Source: Hasllibacter sp963833115 (GTDB lineage: Bacteria; Pseudomonadota; Alphaproteobacteria; Rhodobacterales; Rhodobacteraceae). Taken from it: a stretch of 64,000 nt of DNA. Numbering within the stretch: the first letter of the stretch is position 1; each line of letters opens with the position of its first letter. The translations under genes were made by a program, and so were the position numbers. The stretch covers positions 186,001 through 250,000 of the forward strand of contig CAWHWS010000001.1 in NCBI GenBank assembly GCA_963833115.1, written 5' to 3'. Shown piece by piece: positions 9,633-19,533 of this stretch. The notes beneath the pieces were generated by a model that saw nothing but the letters and a program-made list of their open reading frames with translations, ran no database searches and was not told where the DNA came from.

Positions 9633-10501
9633 GGCCCCTGCGGGGCGGCCGCCTCCGCGCGCACCCAGTCGGCGAACGGGTCGCGGCCGGGCGCTCCGGG
9701 ACCGGGGGCGGTGACGAGGAAGTAGCCGCGCCCGGGCTCGGTGAAGGCGCGCAGCTCCACCAGGGCGCCGGAGGCGAGGTGCGAGTCGACGTTGGCGCGC
9801 GTCTGCGCGGAGAGGCCGTGCCCGGCGCGGACCGCCGCGAGCGTCAGGGCGTTCGTGTCCTGCATCACCATGCGGGTGTCCGGCCCGACGAGGCGGTGGC
9901 CCGCCGCCCAGGCGCGCAGCTCGTCCGAATAGGGCTGGAAGAACCAGGTCGCGGCGTGCAGGTCCGGGTCGGTCCGGGCGAGGGCGGGCGCGGCCACGAC
10001 GACGAAGTCGGCCGGCATCAGGAGCTCGACGTCCAGATCCGGCCAGTCGCCCATGCCGTAGCGGATGGCGATGTCCGCCTCGCCATGGGCGATGTCCGCG
10101 AGGGCGCCCGAGGCGCGCAGCGCGATCTCGACCCCCGGATGCGCGGCCCAGAAGCGGCCCAGGCGCGGCATCAGCCAGTTCTCCGCGAAGGTCGGGGTGA
10201 CGGCGATGGTGAGGGGCCGGCCGGCGACGCGGGCGCGCAGGGCGGCGGCGCCGTCGGCGATGCGGCCGAAGCCCTCGGCGAGCGCGCGGGCCAGGGCCTC
10301 CCCCTCGGGCGTGGGGGCGACGCCGCGGGGGCCGCGGACCAGGAGGGCGGCGCCGAACTCCCGCTCCAGGGCGCGGACGTGCTGCGAGATGGCGGCGTGG
10401 GTGACGTTCAGCTCCGCGCCGGCGCCGGCGAGGGAGCCGGAGCGGGCGGCGGCCTCGAAGGCGCGCAGCGCGGCGAGGGAGGGGACGGCCTTCCAGTCCA
10501 T
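9620..10501 (-). CDS. LysR-type transcriptional regulator (GcvA-like)
   Basis: A 293-residue LysR regulator. The winged HTH occupies about residues 6-65 (LAALRAFEAAARSGSLAGAG, THAAISQHVRALE), followed by a periplasmic-binding-like effector domain. The start MDWKAVPSLAALR and the WFFQPY region resemble the GcvA/AmpR subgroup. It converges on ktrB and diverges from a 59-residue ORF. No clear regulatory partner enzyme is adjacent, so effector and targets are unknown. Confidence 0.9.
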   Translation of the reverse strand: MDWKAVPSLAALRAFEAAARSGSLAGAGAELNVTHAAISQHVRALEREFGAALLVRGPRGVAPTPEGEALARALAEGFGRIADGAAALRARVAGRPLTIAVTPTFAENWLMPRLGRFWAAHPGVEIALRASGALADIAHGEADIAIRYGMGDWPDLDVELLMPADFVVVAAPALARTDPDLHAATWFFQPYSDELRAWAAGHRLVGPDTRMVMQDTNALTLAAVRAGHGLSAQTRANVDSHLASGALVELRAFTEPGRGYFLVTAPGPGAPGRDPFADWVRAEAAAPQGPQPR

Positions 10502-10596
10502 GGACGATAGCTCGGCTTACGGCGGGCGTTTCTTCCTAGCTCGCCCGGGGCCGCGCGGGAAGGTAATCCGGCGGCATGGACGAAAGGAGGCTCGAC

Positions 10597-10776
10597 ATGC
10601 TGACCATCCTCAACGGGGCGCTGCGGGCGGCCCTGATGCAGGGCCCGGCGCCGAGGCGGCCCTGGGACCCGCCGGCGCCGATGCGCGAGCGGCCGGGTCC
10701 GCTGCCGCGGCGGGAGGCGGACCGCAAGCGCCGCCTGATGGCGATCATGGAGCTGGGCGGGCGGCCGCCGGTCTAG
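10597..10776 (+). CDS. Small hypothetical protein, 59 residues
   Basis: I do not recognise this gene. The ATG at 10597 sits 6 nt behind a perfect AAAGGAGG, much better than the in-frame ATG at 10576, which supports translation. The product is Pro/Arg-rich in the middle (RRPWDPPAP, RREADRKRRL) with a short amphipathic N-terminus and no membrane helix. It is divergent from the LysR gene, and its stop overlaps the dapA stop by 4 nt. Confidence 0.5.
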   Translation: MLTILNGALRAALMQGPAPRRPWDPPAPMRERPGPLPRREADRKRRLMAIMELGGRPPV

Positions 10777-11657
10777 GTCAGGCCCAGAGCGTCCATCGCC
10801 GCGTCGATGGCGGCGGCGGTGGGCGCGCTCACGAGCTGCAGCGGGAGGCGGACCTCCGGGCCGCAGCGGCCGAGGCGCGAGAGGGCGTGCTTGGCGCCGG
10901 CGAGCCCGGGCTCGAGGAAGAGGGCCGCGTGGAGCGGCATCAGCCGGTCCTGGAGGGCGAGCGCGTCGGCCCAGCGCCCCTCCAGGGTGGCGGCCTGGAA
11001 GTCGGCGCACAGGCGCGGGGCGACGTTGGCGGTGACCGAGATGCAGCCCGTGCCGCCATGGGCGTTGAAGCCGAGGGCGGAGGCGTCCTCCCCGGAGAGC
11101 TGGACGAAGCCGGGCCCGCACAGCGCGCGCTGGCGCGAGACGCGCACGACGTCGCCGGTCGCGTCCTTGACGCCGGCGATGCGGGGATGGGCCGAGAGGG
11201 TGGCCATCGTCTCGGGCGACATGTCGACGGCGGAGCGGGCGGGGATGTTGTAGATGATCAGCGGCAGGTCGGCGGCGTCCGCGACGGCGGTGAAATGCGC
11301 GATCATCCCCGCCTGGGTGGGGCGGTTGTAATAGGGCGTGACGACGAGGGTGGCGTCGGCGCCGGCCTCCGCCGCGTGGCGCACGAAGCGGCAGGCCTCG
11401 GCGGTGTTGTTGGAGCCGGCGCCGGCGATGACGGGGACGCGGCCGCGCGCGGCCTCCACCACGGCGGTGACGACGCGCTCGTGCTCGTCATGGGTGAGGG
11501 TCGGGCTCTCGCCGGTGGTGCCGACGGGCACGAGGCCGGAGGAGCCCTCCGCGACGTGCCAGTCGACCAGGGCGGCGAGGGCGTCCCAGTCCACGGCGCC
11601 GCCGCGCATCGGGGTGACGAGGGCTGGCATGGAGGCGCGCAGGGGCTTGGCGGGCAT
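10773..11657 (-). CDS. dapA: 4-hydroxy-tetrahydrodipicolinate synthase
   Basis: A 294-residue TIM barrel that condenses pyruvate with aspartate semialdehyde, the first committed step to lysine and meso-diaminopimelate. Seen are GTTGESPTL, the catalytic tyrosine in YNIPARS and the Schiff-base lysine in GVKDATG. The ATG at 11657 has GGAG upstream and gives the usual family length; a 36-codon extension is discarded. The slt gene starts divergently at 11796, so two peptidoglycan-related genes share this region. Some paralogues are other lyases, but the motifs fit DapA. Confidence 0.92.
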   Translation of the reverse strand: MPAKPLRASMPALVTPMRGGAVDWDALAALVDWHVAEGSSGLVPVGTTGESPTLTHDEHERVVTAVVEAARGRVPVIAGAGSNNTAEACRFVRHAAEAGADATLVVTPYYNRPTQAGMIAHFTAVADAADLPLIIYNIPARSAVDMSPETMATLSAHPRIAGVKDATGDVVRVSRQRALCGPGFVQLSGEDASALGFNAHGGTGCISVTANVAPRLCADFQAATLEGRWADALALQDRLMPLHAALFLEPGLAGAKHALSRLGRCGPEVRLPLQLVSAPTAAAIDAAMDALGLT

Positions 11658-11795
11658 GGCGGGCTCCGGGCGGCGGATCACGCCGTCGTGCGGCGCAGGG
11701 GGGCGATAGACGGAGCGCGACGGGTTGCCAATCCCGGCGGGGCGCGTGCCATGTTCCGGCCACATTCGGCGGGGATGCTGCGGGTGGAGGATGCG

Positions 11796-13937
11796 ATGAC
11801 GTCAGGGCCTACGGGGGCGGTGCGGCGGAGGCTGGGCGCGGGGGCCCTGGCGCTGGCGCTCGCCTGGGCGCCGGCCTGGGCCGCGGCGGCGCCGGAGCGG
11901 TCCCCGGCGCCGGCACCCAGGCCGGCGGCGCCGGCGGCGCCCGCGGCGGGCGCGGTGGATGCCGTGGACGTGGTGGGGGCCGGCTCTACGCGGCCGGAGC
12001 CGCGGCCGGCGGTCCGGGCGGCGGTCCGGGCGGCGGCCCTGTCCTCCTCCAGCCCGCAATCGGTGAGCATCGTGGAGGGCGCGGCCCTCGCCGAGGCGAT
12101 GCGCGCGGTGCGCGCGGGCGACTGGCGCACGGCCCGCGCGGCGGCGGGCGGGCCGGTCGCGCGGGACGTCGTGCTCTGGCACGAGCTGCGCGCGCGGCGC
12201 GGCACCTGGGAGGAGGCGTCGGATTTCGCGGCGCGGCGGGCGGACTGGCCGGGCATGCCGCTCCTGCGCGCGCGGGCCGAAGGCCTCATCCCGGCGGAGG
12301 CGGCGCCGGGCGCGGTCCTGGCTTGGTTCGGGGGCGAGGCCCCCGCGACCGGCGCCGGGGCGCTGCGCCTCGCGGCCGCGCTCGGGGCGACGGGACGGGG
12401 GGCGGCGGCGCAGGACGCGCTGATCCGCGCCTGGCGGACCCTGCCGATGACCGAGGCGCAGGAGGACGCGGTCCTGCGCGCGGCGGGGCGCGGGGTCCTG
12501 GCGGCCCATGACGAGGCGCGGCTCGACGCGCTCCTGTGGGAGAAGTCGGACGCGGGCGTCCGGCGGGCGATGGCGCGGGTGGGGCCCGGCCTGCGCGCGC
12601 TGGCGGAGGCGCGGCTCGCGCTCCATTCGGGGCGGGCGGGGGTGAACGCCCTGATCGACGCGGTGCCGGCGGCGCTGGCGGGCGATCCGGGGCTGGCCTT
12701 CGACCGGGTGCGCTGGCGGCTGGATCGGGATCTCGACGATGCGGCGGTCGAGCTGATGCTGATGCGCTCGGGCACGGCGGCCGAGCTCGGCCGGCCGGAG
12801 GCCTGGGCGGACATGCGGCGCGGGCAGGCGCGGCGCCTGATGCGCGCGGGCCGCGCGCAGGAGGCCTACGCGCTGGCGGCTTCGGGGCACCTGACGGAGG
12901 GGACGGACCATTCGGACCTGGAATGGCTGGCCGGGTTCGTGGCGCTCACCGATCTGGGCCGGCCTGCGGACGCGTTGCGCCATTTCAAGCGGGCGGAGCG
13001 GGCGGTGCGCTCGCCGATCTCGATGGGGCGGATGCTCTACTGGCAGGGGCGGGCGCTCGAGGCGTCAGGGGACGCGGCCGCCGCGGGCACGGCCTTCGAG
13101 CGCGCGGCGGTCCATCGCACGGCCTTCTACGGGCAGCTCGCGGCCGAGCGGATCGGGGCGCCGCCGGACGCGTCCCTGGCCGGGGCCGAGGCGGCGACCC
13201 CCCTGCGCGCGCTGGCGCGGGACGACGTGCTGCGCGCGGCCGAGCTCCTGCTGGCGGCGGGGGAGCGGCGGCTGGCGGCGCGCTTCGCCGCGCATCTGGG
13301 CGAGAGCCAGGACGAGGCGGGGCTGCGCGCGCTCGGGCAGTGGGCGGCGGGGCTCGGCAGCCCGTTCCTGCAGGTCGCCATCGGCAAGCGGGCGGCGCAG
13401 ATGGGGATCGTCCTGCCCGCGCATCTGTTCCCGCTGCATCCCCTGGCGCGGGCGCCGATGCCGGTGGAGCCGGCGGTGGCGATGGCCGTGGCCCGCCGCG
13501 AGAGCGAGTTCCACCCCGGCGCGGCCTCCGGCGCGGGGGCGCAGGGGCTCATGCAGCTCATGCCCGGGACGGCGCGGGACGTGAGCCGCGGGCTCGGGAT
13601 CGGGTACAGCCGGGGGCGGCTGACCTCGGATCCCGATTACAACGTGCGGCTCGGCACGACCTACCTGGCGGGGCTGGAGGAGCGGTTCGGGGACAACCTC
13701 GCGCTGATCGCGGCGGGCTACAACGCCGGGCCGGGGCGGCCGATCCGTTGGATGCGCGAGCGCGGCGACCCCAGGGCGATGGGCGTGGACGAGGCGGTGG
13801 ACTGGATCGAGCACATCCCCTTCACCGAGACGCGTGACTACGTGATGCGGGTGACCGAGAGCGTGCCCGTCTACCGCGCGCGCCTGCCCGGGGCGGCGGC
13901 GGCGACCGACCTGAGCGGGCTCATCGCGGGGCGTTAG
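11796..13937 (+). CDS. slt: Soluble lytic murein transglycosylase
   Basis: A 713-residue periplasmic enzyme cleaving peptidoglycan glycan strands with formation of 1,6-anhydromuramyl ends. An N-terminal signal (RRRLGAGALALALA...AWAAA) is followed by an Ala/Pro-rich linker, a long helical superhelix, then the SLT domain with catalytic Glu569 in ARRESEF, GLMQLMP, and YNAGPG. The start is placed at the ATG at 11796 behind GTGGAGG; an in-frame ATG at 11775 is possible. Its 3' end overlaps mnmD by 17 nt on the opposite strand. Confidence 0.93.
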   Translation: MTSGPTGAVRRRLGAGALALALAWAPAWAAAAPERSPAPAPRPAAPAAPAAGAVDAVDVVGAGSTRPEPRPAVRAAVRAAALSSSSPQSVSIVEGAALAEAMRAVRAGDWRTARAAAGGPVARDVVLWHELRARRGTWEEASDFAARRADWPGMPLLRARAEGLIPAEAAPGAVLAWFGGEAPATGAGALRLAAALGATGRGAAAQDALIRAWRTLPMTEAQEDAVLRAAGRGVLAAHDEARLDALLWEKSDAGVRRAMARVGPGLRALAEARLALHSGRAGVNALIDAVPAALAGDPGLAFDRVRWRLDRDLDDAAVELMLMRSGTAAELGRPEAWADMRRGQARRLMRAGRAQEAYALAASGHLTEGTDHSDLEWLAGFVALTDLGRPADALRHFKRAERAVRSPISMGRMLYWQGRALEASGDAAAAGTAFERAAVHRTAFYGQLAAERIGAPPDASLAGAEAATPLRALARDDVLRAAELLLAAGERRLAARFAAHLGESQDEAGLRALGQWAAGLGSPFLQVAIGKRAAQMGIVLPAHLFPLHPLARAPMPVEPAVAMAVARRESEFHPGAASGAGAQGLMQLMPGTARDVSRGLGIGYSRGRLTSDPDYNVRLGTTYLAGLEERFGDNLALIAAGYNAGPGRPIRWMRERGDPRAMGVDEAVDWIEHIPFTETRDYVMRVTESVPVYRARLPGAAAATDLSGLIAGR

Positions 13938-14595
13938 GCGCCCGCGCCCGGGTCATGTGGCGCTTGCGGCCGTGGCCGGGGACGCGCGCGACCTCGAGCC
14001 CGGCGGCGGCGAGGGCGCGGCGGACGGCGCCCGCGGCGGTGTAGGTCGCCAGGCGCCCGCCCGGCGCGGTGCGCGCGGCGACGGCGGCGAGGAGCGCGGG
14101 CTCCCACATGTCGGGGTTGCGGGCGGGGGCGAAGCCGTCGAGGAACCAGGCGTCGGCCGCGCCGTCCCAGGCGGGCAGCGCGCGGCGGGCGTCGCCGAGG
14201 TGGAGGCGCGCGTCGAGGCCCGGCAGGGCGAGGCGGCCGGTGGGCAGCGCCGCGTCCCAGGCGCCGGCGAGGCGGTCGGCCTCCTCGGCGATGTCGGCGA
14301 AGGGGGCGAGGGCCCGCGCGATCTGCGCTCCGGTCAGGGGGGCGGCCTCGAACCCCTCGTAGCGCAGGGCGCCGGGGGTGCCGGCGCGGCGCCAGGCGGC
14401 CCAGGCGCAGGCGAGCGTGAGGCAGGCCCCGGTCCCGAGCTCGGCCAGGACGAAGCCGGGCCGGTAGCGGGCGGGCAGGTCGCAGCCCTCCAGATAGACG
14501 GCGCGCGTCTCGGCCAGGCCGTCATGGACCGAGAAATAGGGATCGTCATGGGCCGGGGAGGCGGGCGTCTCGCCGCGCCAGTCGAGTTCGGGCAT
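13921..14595 (-). CDS. mnmD: tRNA 5-methylaminomethyl-2-thiouridine methyltransferase MnmD (MnmC N-domain homologue)
   Basis: A 224-residue stand-alone SAM methyltransferase (DUF752 family). Seen are the SAM motif LAELGTGACL and the family hallmark WFLDGFAPARNPDMW. In E. coli this domain is fused to an FAD oxidase in MnmC and finishes mnm5s2U at the wobble position of some tRNAs. Here the matching FAD-oxidoreductase gene lies next door in divergent orientation (14687-15721). The protein is nearly all domain, with no extension for a fused partner. Confidence 0.88.
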   Translation of the reverse strand: MPELDWRGETPASPAHDDPYFSVHDGLAETRAVYLEGCDLPARYRPGFVLAELGTGACLTLACAWAAWRRAGTPGALRYEGFEAAPLTGAQIARALAPFADIAEEADRLAGAWDAALPTGRLALPGLDARLHLGDARRALPAWDGAADAWFLDGFAPARNPDMWEPALLAAVAARTAPGGRLATYTAAGAVRRALAAAGLEVARVPGHGRKRHMTRARAPNAPR

Positions 14596-14686
14596 GGCGC
14601 CGGGATGGCCCCCTCGGGGGGCGCGGGCAAGGGCGCTCGCGGGCGGGGGCGTTGTGGGCGCGCGCGGGGGCGGCTAGCGCGGGGGG

Positions 14687-15721
14687 ATGGGCGTCGATCT
14701 GATCGTGCGGGGGGCGGGGGTGTTCGGGCTGTGCTGCGCGTATGCCGCCGCGCGGCGGGGCGCGCGGGTGGCGGTCGCGGACCCGGGCGGCGTGGGCGCG
14801 GGCGCCTCGGGCGGGGTGCTGGGCGCGCTGGCGCCGCACGTGCCGGGCAACGGGCCGGGGGGGTGGAACGCGAAGAAGGCGTTCCAGCTCGAGAGCCTGC
14901 TGATGTCGCGGGCGTTCTGGCCGGAGGTGGAGGCGCGCTCCGGCCTCTCGACCGGGTACGTCGCGAGCGGCCGCCTGCAGCCGGTGCCGCCGGGGGGCGA
15001 GGCGCTGGCGCGGGCGCGGTCGGCGGAGGCGCGGGCGTGCTGGGGCGATGCGGCGATCTGGGAGGTGGTGCCGGCGGCGGGCGGCTGGGAGCCCGCGTCG
15101 GGCGGGTGGCTGGTGCGCGACACGCTGTCGGCGCATCTCGATCCGGCGCGGGCCTGCGCGGCCCTGGCGCAGGCGCTGCGGGCGCTGGGCGGGGCGATCG
15201 GGCCGGAGGCGGAGGGCGCGGCGCCGGTGATCCACGCCACGGGGGCGGCGGGGCTGGCGGAGCTCTCGGCCGGGCGGGCGCGGGCGGTCGGCGCGCCGGT
15301 GCACGGGCAGGCGGCGCGGCTCGCGCTGGACCGGGCGGGCGCGCCGCAGCTCTTCGCGGGCGGTCTGCACGTGGTGCCGCATCTGGACGGGACGGTGGCG
15401 GTGGGCTCGACCTCGGAGGCGGGGCGGACGGGCGCGGAGGTGGACGGCGCGCTCGAGGAGGTGATCGCGCGGGCGCGCGCGGCGGTGCCGGATCTGCGCG
15501 GCGCGGCGGTGGTCGCGCGCTGGGCGGGGGTGCGGCCGCGGGCCCGCAGCCGGGCGCCGATCCTGGGCGCGTGGCCGGGGCGGCCGGGGCACTGGGTCGC
15601 CAACGGGGGGTTCAAGATCGGGTTCGGGATGGCGCCCCTCGTGGGCGAGGTGATGGCGGACCTCGTGCTGGAGGGGCGCGACCGGGTGCCGGACGGGTTG
15701 CGGGTCGAGGACGCGCTGTGA
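14687..15721 (+). CDS. FAD-dependent oxidoreductase (DAO family), likely MnmC C-domain counterpart
   Basis: A 344-residue D-amino-acid-oxidase-fold flavoprotein. The N-terminal dinucleotide motif GAGVFGLCCAYAAARRG binds FAD; the C-terminal half has WAGVRPRARS and a GGFKIGFG loop near the end. By analogy with MnmC it could remove the carboxymethyl group from cmnm5U in tRNA before methylation by MnmD, whose gene is divergent only 91 bp away. Relatives include glycine oxidase and ThiO, so the tRNA role rests on context. Confidence 0.8.
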   Translation: MGVDLIVRGAGVFGLCCAYAAARRGARVAVADPGGVGAGASGGVLGALAPHVPGNGPGGWNAKKAFQLESLLMSRAFWPEVEARSGLSTGYVASGRLQPVPPGGEALARARSAEARACWGDAAIWEVVPAAGGWEPASGGWLVRDTLSAHLDPARACAALAQALRALGGAIGPEAEGAAPVIHATGAAGLAELSAGRARAVGAPVHGQAARLALDRAGAPQLFAGGLHVVPHLDGTVAVGSTSEAGRTGAEVDGALEEVIARARAAVPDLRGAAVVARWAGVRPRARSRAPILGAWPGRPGHWVANGGFKIGFGMAPLVGEVMADLVLEGRDRVPDGLRVEDAL

Positions 15722-15763
15722 GGCGTTAACCCATCCGAAACCACGGCGGTGGCAGGGTGGGGC

Positions 15764-16050
15764 ATGCGGGCGCTGATCCTCCTCGGCCTGGCGGCGTGCG
15801 GCATCGGCGGGCCGGACCATGCGGGCCTGCCGCCGGAGCGGATCGAGACGGGGGGTTCGTCTTCGACCTGCGCTTTGCGGGGGGCGCGGCGGAGGTGGTG
15901 CGCCGGGGGGCCGTGCCGCCGGACCGATTGCGCGCCGTGCGGGGGGCGGCGATGCGCGCGGCGGAGCGGTCCACCGGCTGCCGCGCGGTCGCGGCGGCGG
16001 GGGATCCGGCCGTGACGCGGGTGGCGATGGACTGCGCGGGGGCGCGTTGA
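15764..16050 (+). pseudogene. Small lipoprotein gene interrupted by a -1 frameshift in a six-G tract
   Basis: The ATG at 15764 opens MRALILLGLAACGIGG, a lipoprotein signal with lipobox LAAC. After ERIETGG (G6 tract at 15850-15855) the sensible frame moves by one base: FVFDLRFAGG continues to a stop at 16050. With a seventh G the product would be one continuous lipoprotein of about 95 residues. In the literal sequence the first frame reads low-quality Arg/Cys-rich residues to a stop at 16015. The same kind of lesion occurs in smc 3.3 kb away, so sequencing error is a serious possibility. Confidence 0.65.
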
Positions 16051-16102
16051 CGGGTCCGGGCGGCGGCGCGAAGGTCGGGCGGGGCGCGCGCGGGGGGCGG
16101 CG

Positions 16103-19100
16103 ATGCAGTTCGACACTCTGTCGCTGACCGGGTTCAAGAGCTTCGTCGAGCCGGCCGAGCTGCGCATCGAGCCGGGGCTCACGGGGGTGGTCGGGCCGAA
16201 CGGGTGCGGCAAGTCCAACCTCCTCGAGGCGCTGCGCTGGGTGATGGGGGAGAGCCGCCCGACCGCGATGCGCGGCGGCGGGATGGAGGACGTGATCTTC
16301 GCGGGGACGGACACGCGCCCGGCCCGGCCCTATGCGGAGGTGCGCCTCACGATCGACGACGCGGCGCGAACGGCGCCGGCCGCCCTGGCCGCGGGGGAGC
16401 GGATCGAGGTCGCGCGGCGGATCACGCGGGAGGCCGGCAGCACCTACCGGGTGGACGGGCGCGAGGTGCGGGCGCGGGACGTGGCGCTCCTCTTCGCGGA
16501 CGCGGCGACGGGGGCGCGCTCGCCGGCGCTGGTGCGGCAGGGGCAGATCGGGGAGCTGATCGCCGCGGCGCCGCGGGCCCGGCGGCGCATCCTGGAGGAG
16601 GCGGCGGGGATCGGGGGCCTGCACGCGCGGCGCCACGAGGCGGAGCTGCGCCTGCGCGCGGCGGAGGCGAACCTGGCGCGGCTGGACGACGTGCGGGCCG
16701 CGATCGAGGCGCGGCTGGCGGCGCTGGAGAAGCAGGCGAAGGCGGCGGCGCGCTACCGGGCGATCGCGGCGGCGCTGCGCCGGGCGGAGGGGGCGCTCCT
16801 CTGGCGGCGCTGGCGGGACGCGTCGGAGGTGGCGGAGGCGGCGGGCGCCGCGCTCGAGGCCGCGGGGCGGGCGGCCGGGGCCGCGGAGCGCGCGGCGGCG
16901 GCGCGGCGCGAGGGGCGGGCGGGGGCGGACGCCGCGCTGCCGGCGCTGCGCGAGGAGGAGGTGGTCGCGGACGCGGTGCTGCGCCGGCTGGAGGCGGAGG
17001 CGGCGCGCCATGCGGCGGTGGAGGCCGAGGCGGCGGCGGCCGGGAGGGCGGCGCGGGCGGCCCTGGATCAGGTCCGGCGGGACGAGGCGCGCGAGGCGGC
17101 GCTGGCCGCGGACGCGCGGGCGAGCGCGGATCGGGCGCGCTCGGAGGCGGCCGAGATCGAGGGCGCGGCCGAGGGGCAGGCGGAGGCGGAGGCTCGGGCG
17201 GACGACGCGTCGCGCGCGGCCGAGGGGGCGCGGGACGCGGCGGCGGGCGCCGAGCGCGAGGCGGCGGAGGCGGCGGCGCGGGCGGTCGGCGGGCGCGATG
17301 CCGCCGAGCGGGCGGCGGCCGCGGCGCAGGGGGCTCTGCGTCGGAGCGCGGCGGCCCTGTCGGAGGCGGAGGCGGCGGGGCCGGCGGCGCGCGCGGCGGC
17401 CGAGGGGGCGGGCGCGGCGGCGGAGGCGGCGGCGGCGGCGCTCGCGGAGGCGCGGGAGGCGGCGCGCCGGGCGGAGGAGGCGTGGGCCGTGGCGGAGGGC
17501 GCGGGCGCCCGGGCGCGACCCCGCGAGGAGGCGGCGCGGGCCGCGCTGTCGTCGGCGAGGGGCGCGCTGGCGGCGGCGGCGGCGGAGGCCGAGGGGCTGG
17601 AGCGGGCCGTCCGGCGGGACGGGGCCGAGGGCGGCGTGCTCGGCGCCATCCGGGTCGCGCCGGGATACGAGCGGGCGCTGGCGGCGGCGCTGGGCGAGGA
17701 CCTTGGCGAGCCGGTGGCGGAGGCGGGCGCGGGATGGCGGGCCCTGCCGCCGGGCGGCGCGCCGGAGATGCCGGGGGAGCCGCTGGCCGCGCGCGTCGAG
17801 GCGCCGGCCGCGCTGGCGCGGGCGCTGGCGCGGATCGCGGTGGTGCCGGCGCGCGAGGGCGCGGCGGCGCAGGCGGGCCTCGGCCCGGGCGAGCGGCTGG
17901 TGAGCCGGGAGGGGGATCTCTGGCGCTGGGACGGGTTGGTGCGGCCGGCGGGGGGCGGCTCGGCGGCGGCCGCGGCGCTGGAGCGGCGGGCGCGCGCGGA
18001 GGCGCTGCGCGCGCAGGTGGCCGCGGGGGAGGCGGCCGCCGCGGCGGCCGAGGCGGTCCATGCGGCGGCGGCGCGGGCGGTGCGGGAGGCGGCGGCGGAG
18101 GAGGAGGCGGCGCGCCGGGCGCGGGGCGGCGCGCGCGAGGCGCTGGCCCGCGCGGAGCGGGACGCGGCGCGCGCCGCCGGTCAGGGCGAGATGGCCGCCG
18201 AGCGCGCGGCGGCGGCGGCGGAGGCGATGGCGCGCCATCGCGCGACGGACGTCGCGGCGCGGGCGGAGGCGGCCCATGCGGCGGAGGCCCTGGCCGCCCT
18301 GCCGGACGGGGCGGCGGCGCGCGCGGCGGCGGAGGAGGCGCGCGCGGCGCTCGACGCGGCGCGCGGCGCGGCCGCCGACGCGCGGGCGCGGGCGGGGGCG
18401 CTCCGGGCGCAGGGCGCGGCGCGGCGGGCCCGGCTCGGGGCGGTGCGCGCGGAGGCGGAGGCCTGGCGGGCGCGGCTGGAGGATGCGGGCGTGCGTGCGG
18501 GCGAGCTCGGTGCGCGGCGGCGGGCGGCGGAGGGCGCGCTGGAGGAGGCGCGGGCGGCCCCGGAGCGGCTCGCGGCGGCGCGCGGCGATCTGCCAGCGCG
18601 GCTCCGGGAGGCGGAGGCGCGGCGGCGCGCGGCGGGCGCGGCCCTGGCGGCCGGGGAGGCGGCCGCGCGGGAGGCGGGCGAGGGCGAGCGGGCGGCGGAG
18701 CGGGCGGCCTCCGAGGCGCGCGAGCGCCGGGCGACGGCGCGGGCGCGGGCGGAGGCGGCGGGCGGGGCATCGGCCGCCGCGCGGGCGCGGGCGGAGGCGG
18801 ACGGGGGCGCGGCGGGGGATCTGCCGGCGGCGGCGGGGTTCGACCCGGCGGAGGCCGGATCGGCGGAGGCGCTCGAGGCGGAGGCGGCGGCGCTCCGGGC
18901 GCGGCGGGACGGGCTCGGCCCGGTGAACCTGCGCGCGGCGGCGGACGCGGAGGCGGCGCGCGCGGAGGCCGGCGCGCTGGCCGGGCAGGTGGCCGAGCTC
19001 GAGGGGGCGATCGCCAAGCTGCGCGGCGCGATCGGCGGGCTCAACCGGGAGGGGCGCGCGCGGCTGCTGGCTGCCTTCGGGCAGGTGAACGGGACGTTCG

Positions 19101-19533
19101 GCGCGCTCTTCCGGCACCTCTTCGGCGGGGGGAGGCGCGGCTCGAGCTGGTCGACTCGGACGATCCGCTGGAGGCCGGGCTGGAGATCTTGTGCCAGCCG
19201 CCGGGCAAGCGGCTCGCGGCGCTCACGCTGCTCTCCGGCGGGGAGCAGACGTTGACGGCGATGGCGCTGATCTTCGCGGTGTTCCTGTCGAACCCGGCGC
19301 CGATCTGCGTCCTCGACGAGGTGGACGCGCCGCTCGACGACGCGAACGTGACGCGGTTCTGCGGCCTGCTCGACGAGATGACGCGGCGCACCCGCACGCG
19401 GTTCCTGGTGATCACGCATCACGCGATCACGATGGGGCGGATGGACCGGCTCTACGGGGTGACGATGGCCGAGCCGGGGGTGAGCCAGCTCGTGAGCGTG
19501 GATCTGGGCGCGGCGGAGGGGATGGTGGCCTAG
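16103..19533 (+). CDS. smc: Chromosome segregation protein SMC (frameshifted near the 3' end)
   Basis: SMC ATPases form the bacterial condensin with ScpA/ScpB. The head starts with MQFDTLSLTGFKSF and Walker A GPNGCGKSN (31-39). A very Ala/Arg/Glu-rich coiled coil surrounds a hinge near EGGVLGAIRVAPGYERAL. After HLFGGG the frame breaks at a six-G tract (19127-19132). The signature LSGGEQ, Walker B region VLDEVDAPLDD and the end ...VSVDLGAA lie one frame over, ending at 19533. Adding one G gives a normal 1143-residue SMC. Read literally, the protein ends at 19255 without its C-terminal ATPase half. Confidence 0.9.

Noticed and set aside
16700..18800. Apparent simple-sequence repeats (GCGGCGG-type) in the smc arms
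   Set aside because: They reflect Ala/Arg/Glu-rich coiled coil written in GC-rich codons, with no fixed repeat unit.
14546..19117. A 1523-codon minus-strand ORF across mnmD, the DAO gene and smc
   Set aside because: Very high GC removes stop codons from antisense frames. The product is Arg/Pro-rich noise, and the plus strand encodes recognised proteins.
16204..19133. Plus-strand frame running alongside most of smc
   Set aside because: Before the G6 tract it gives Gly/Ala/Arg-rich noise. Only its last 400 bases (after 19133) are real SMC sequence, reached by the frameshift.
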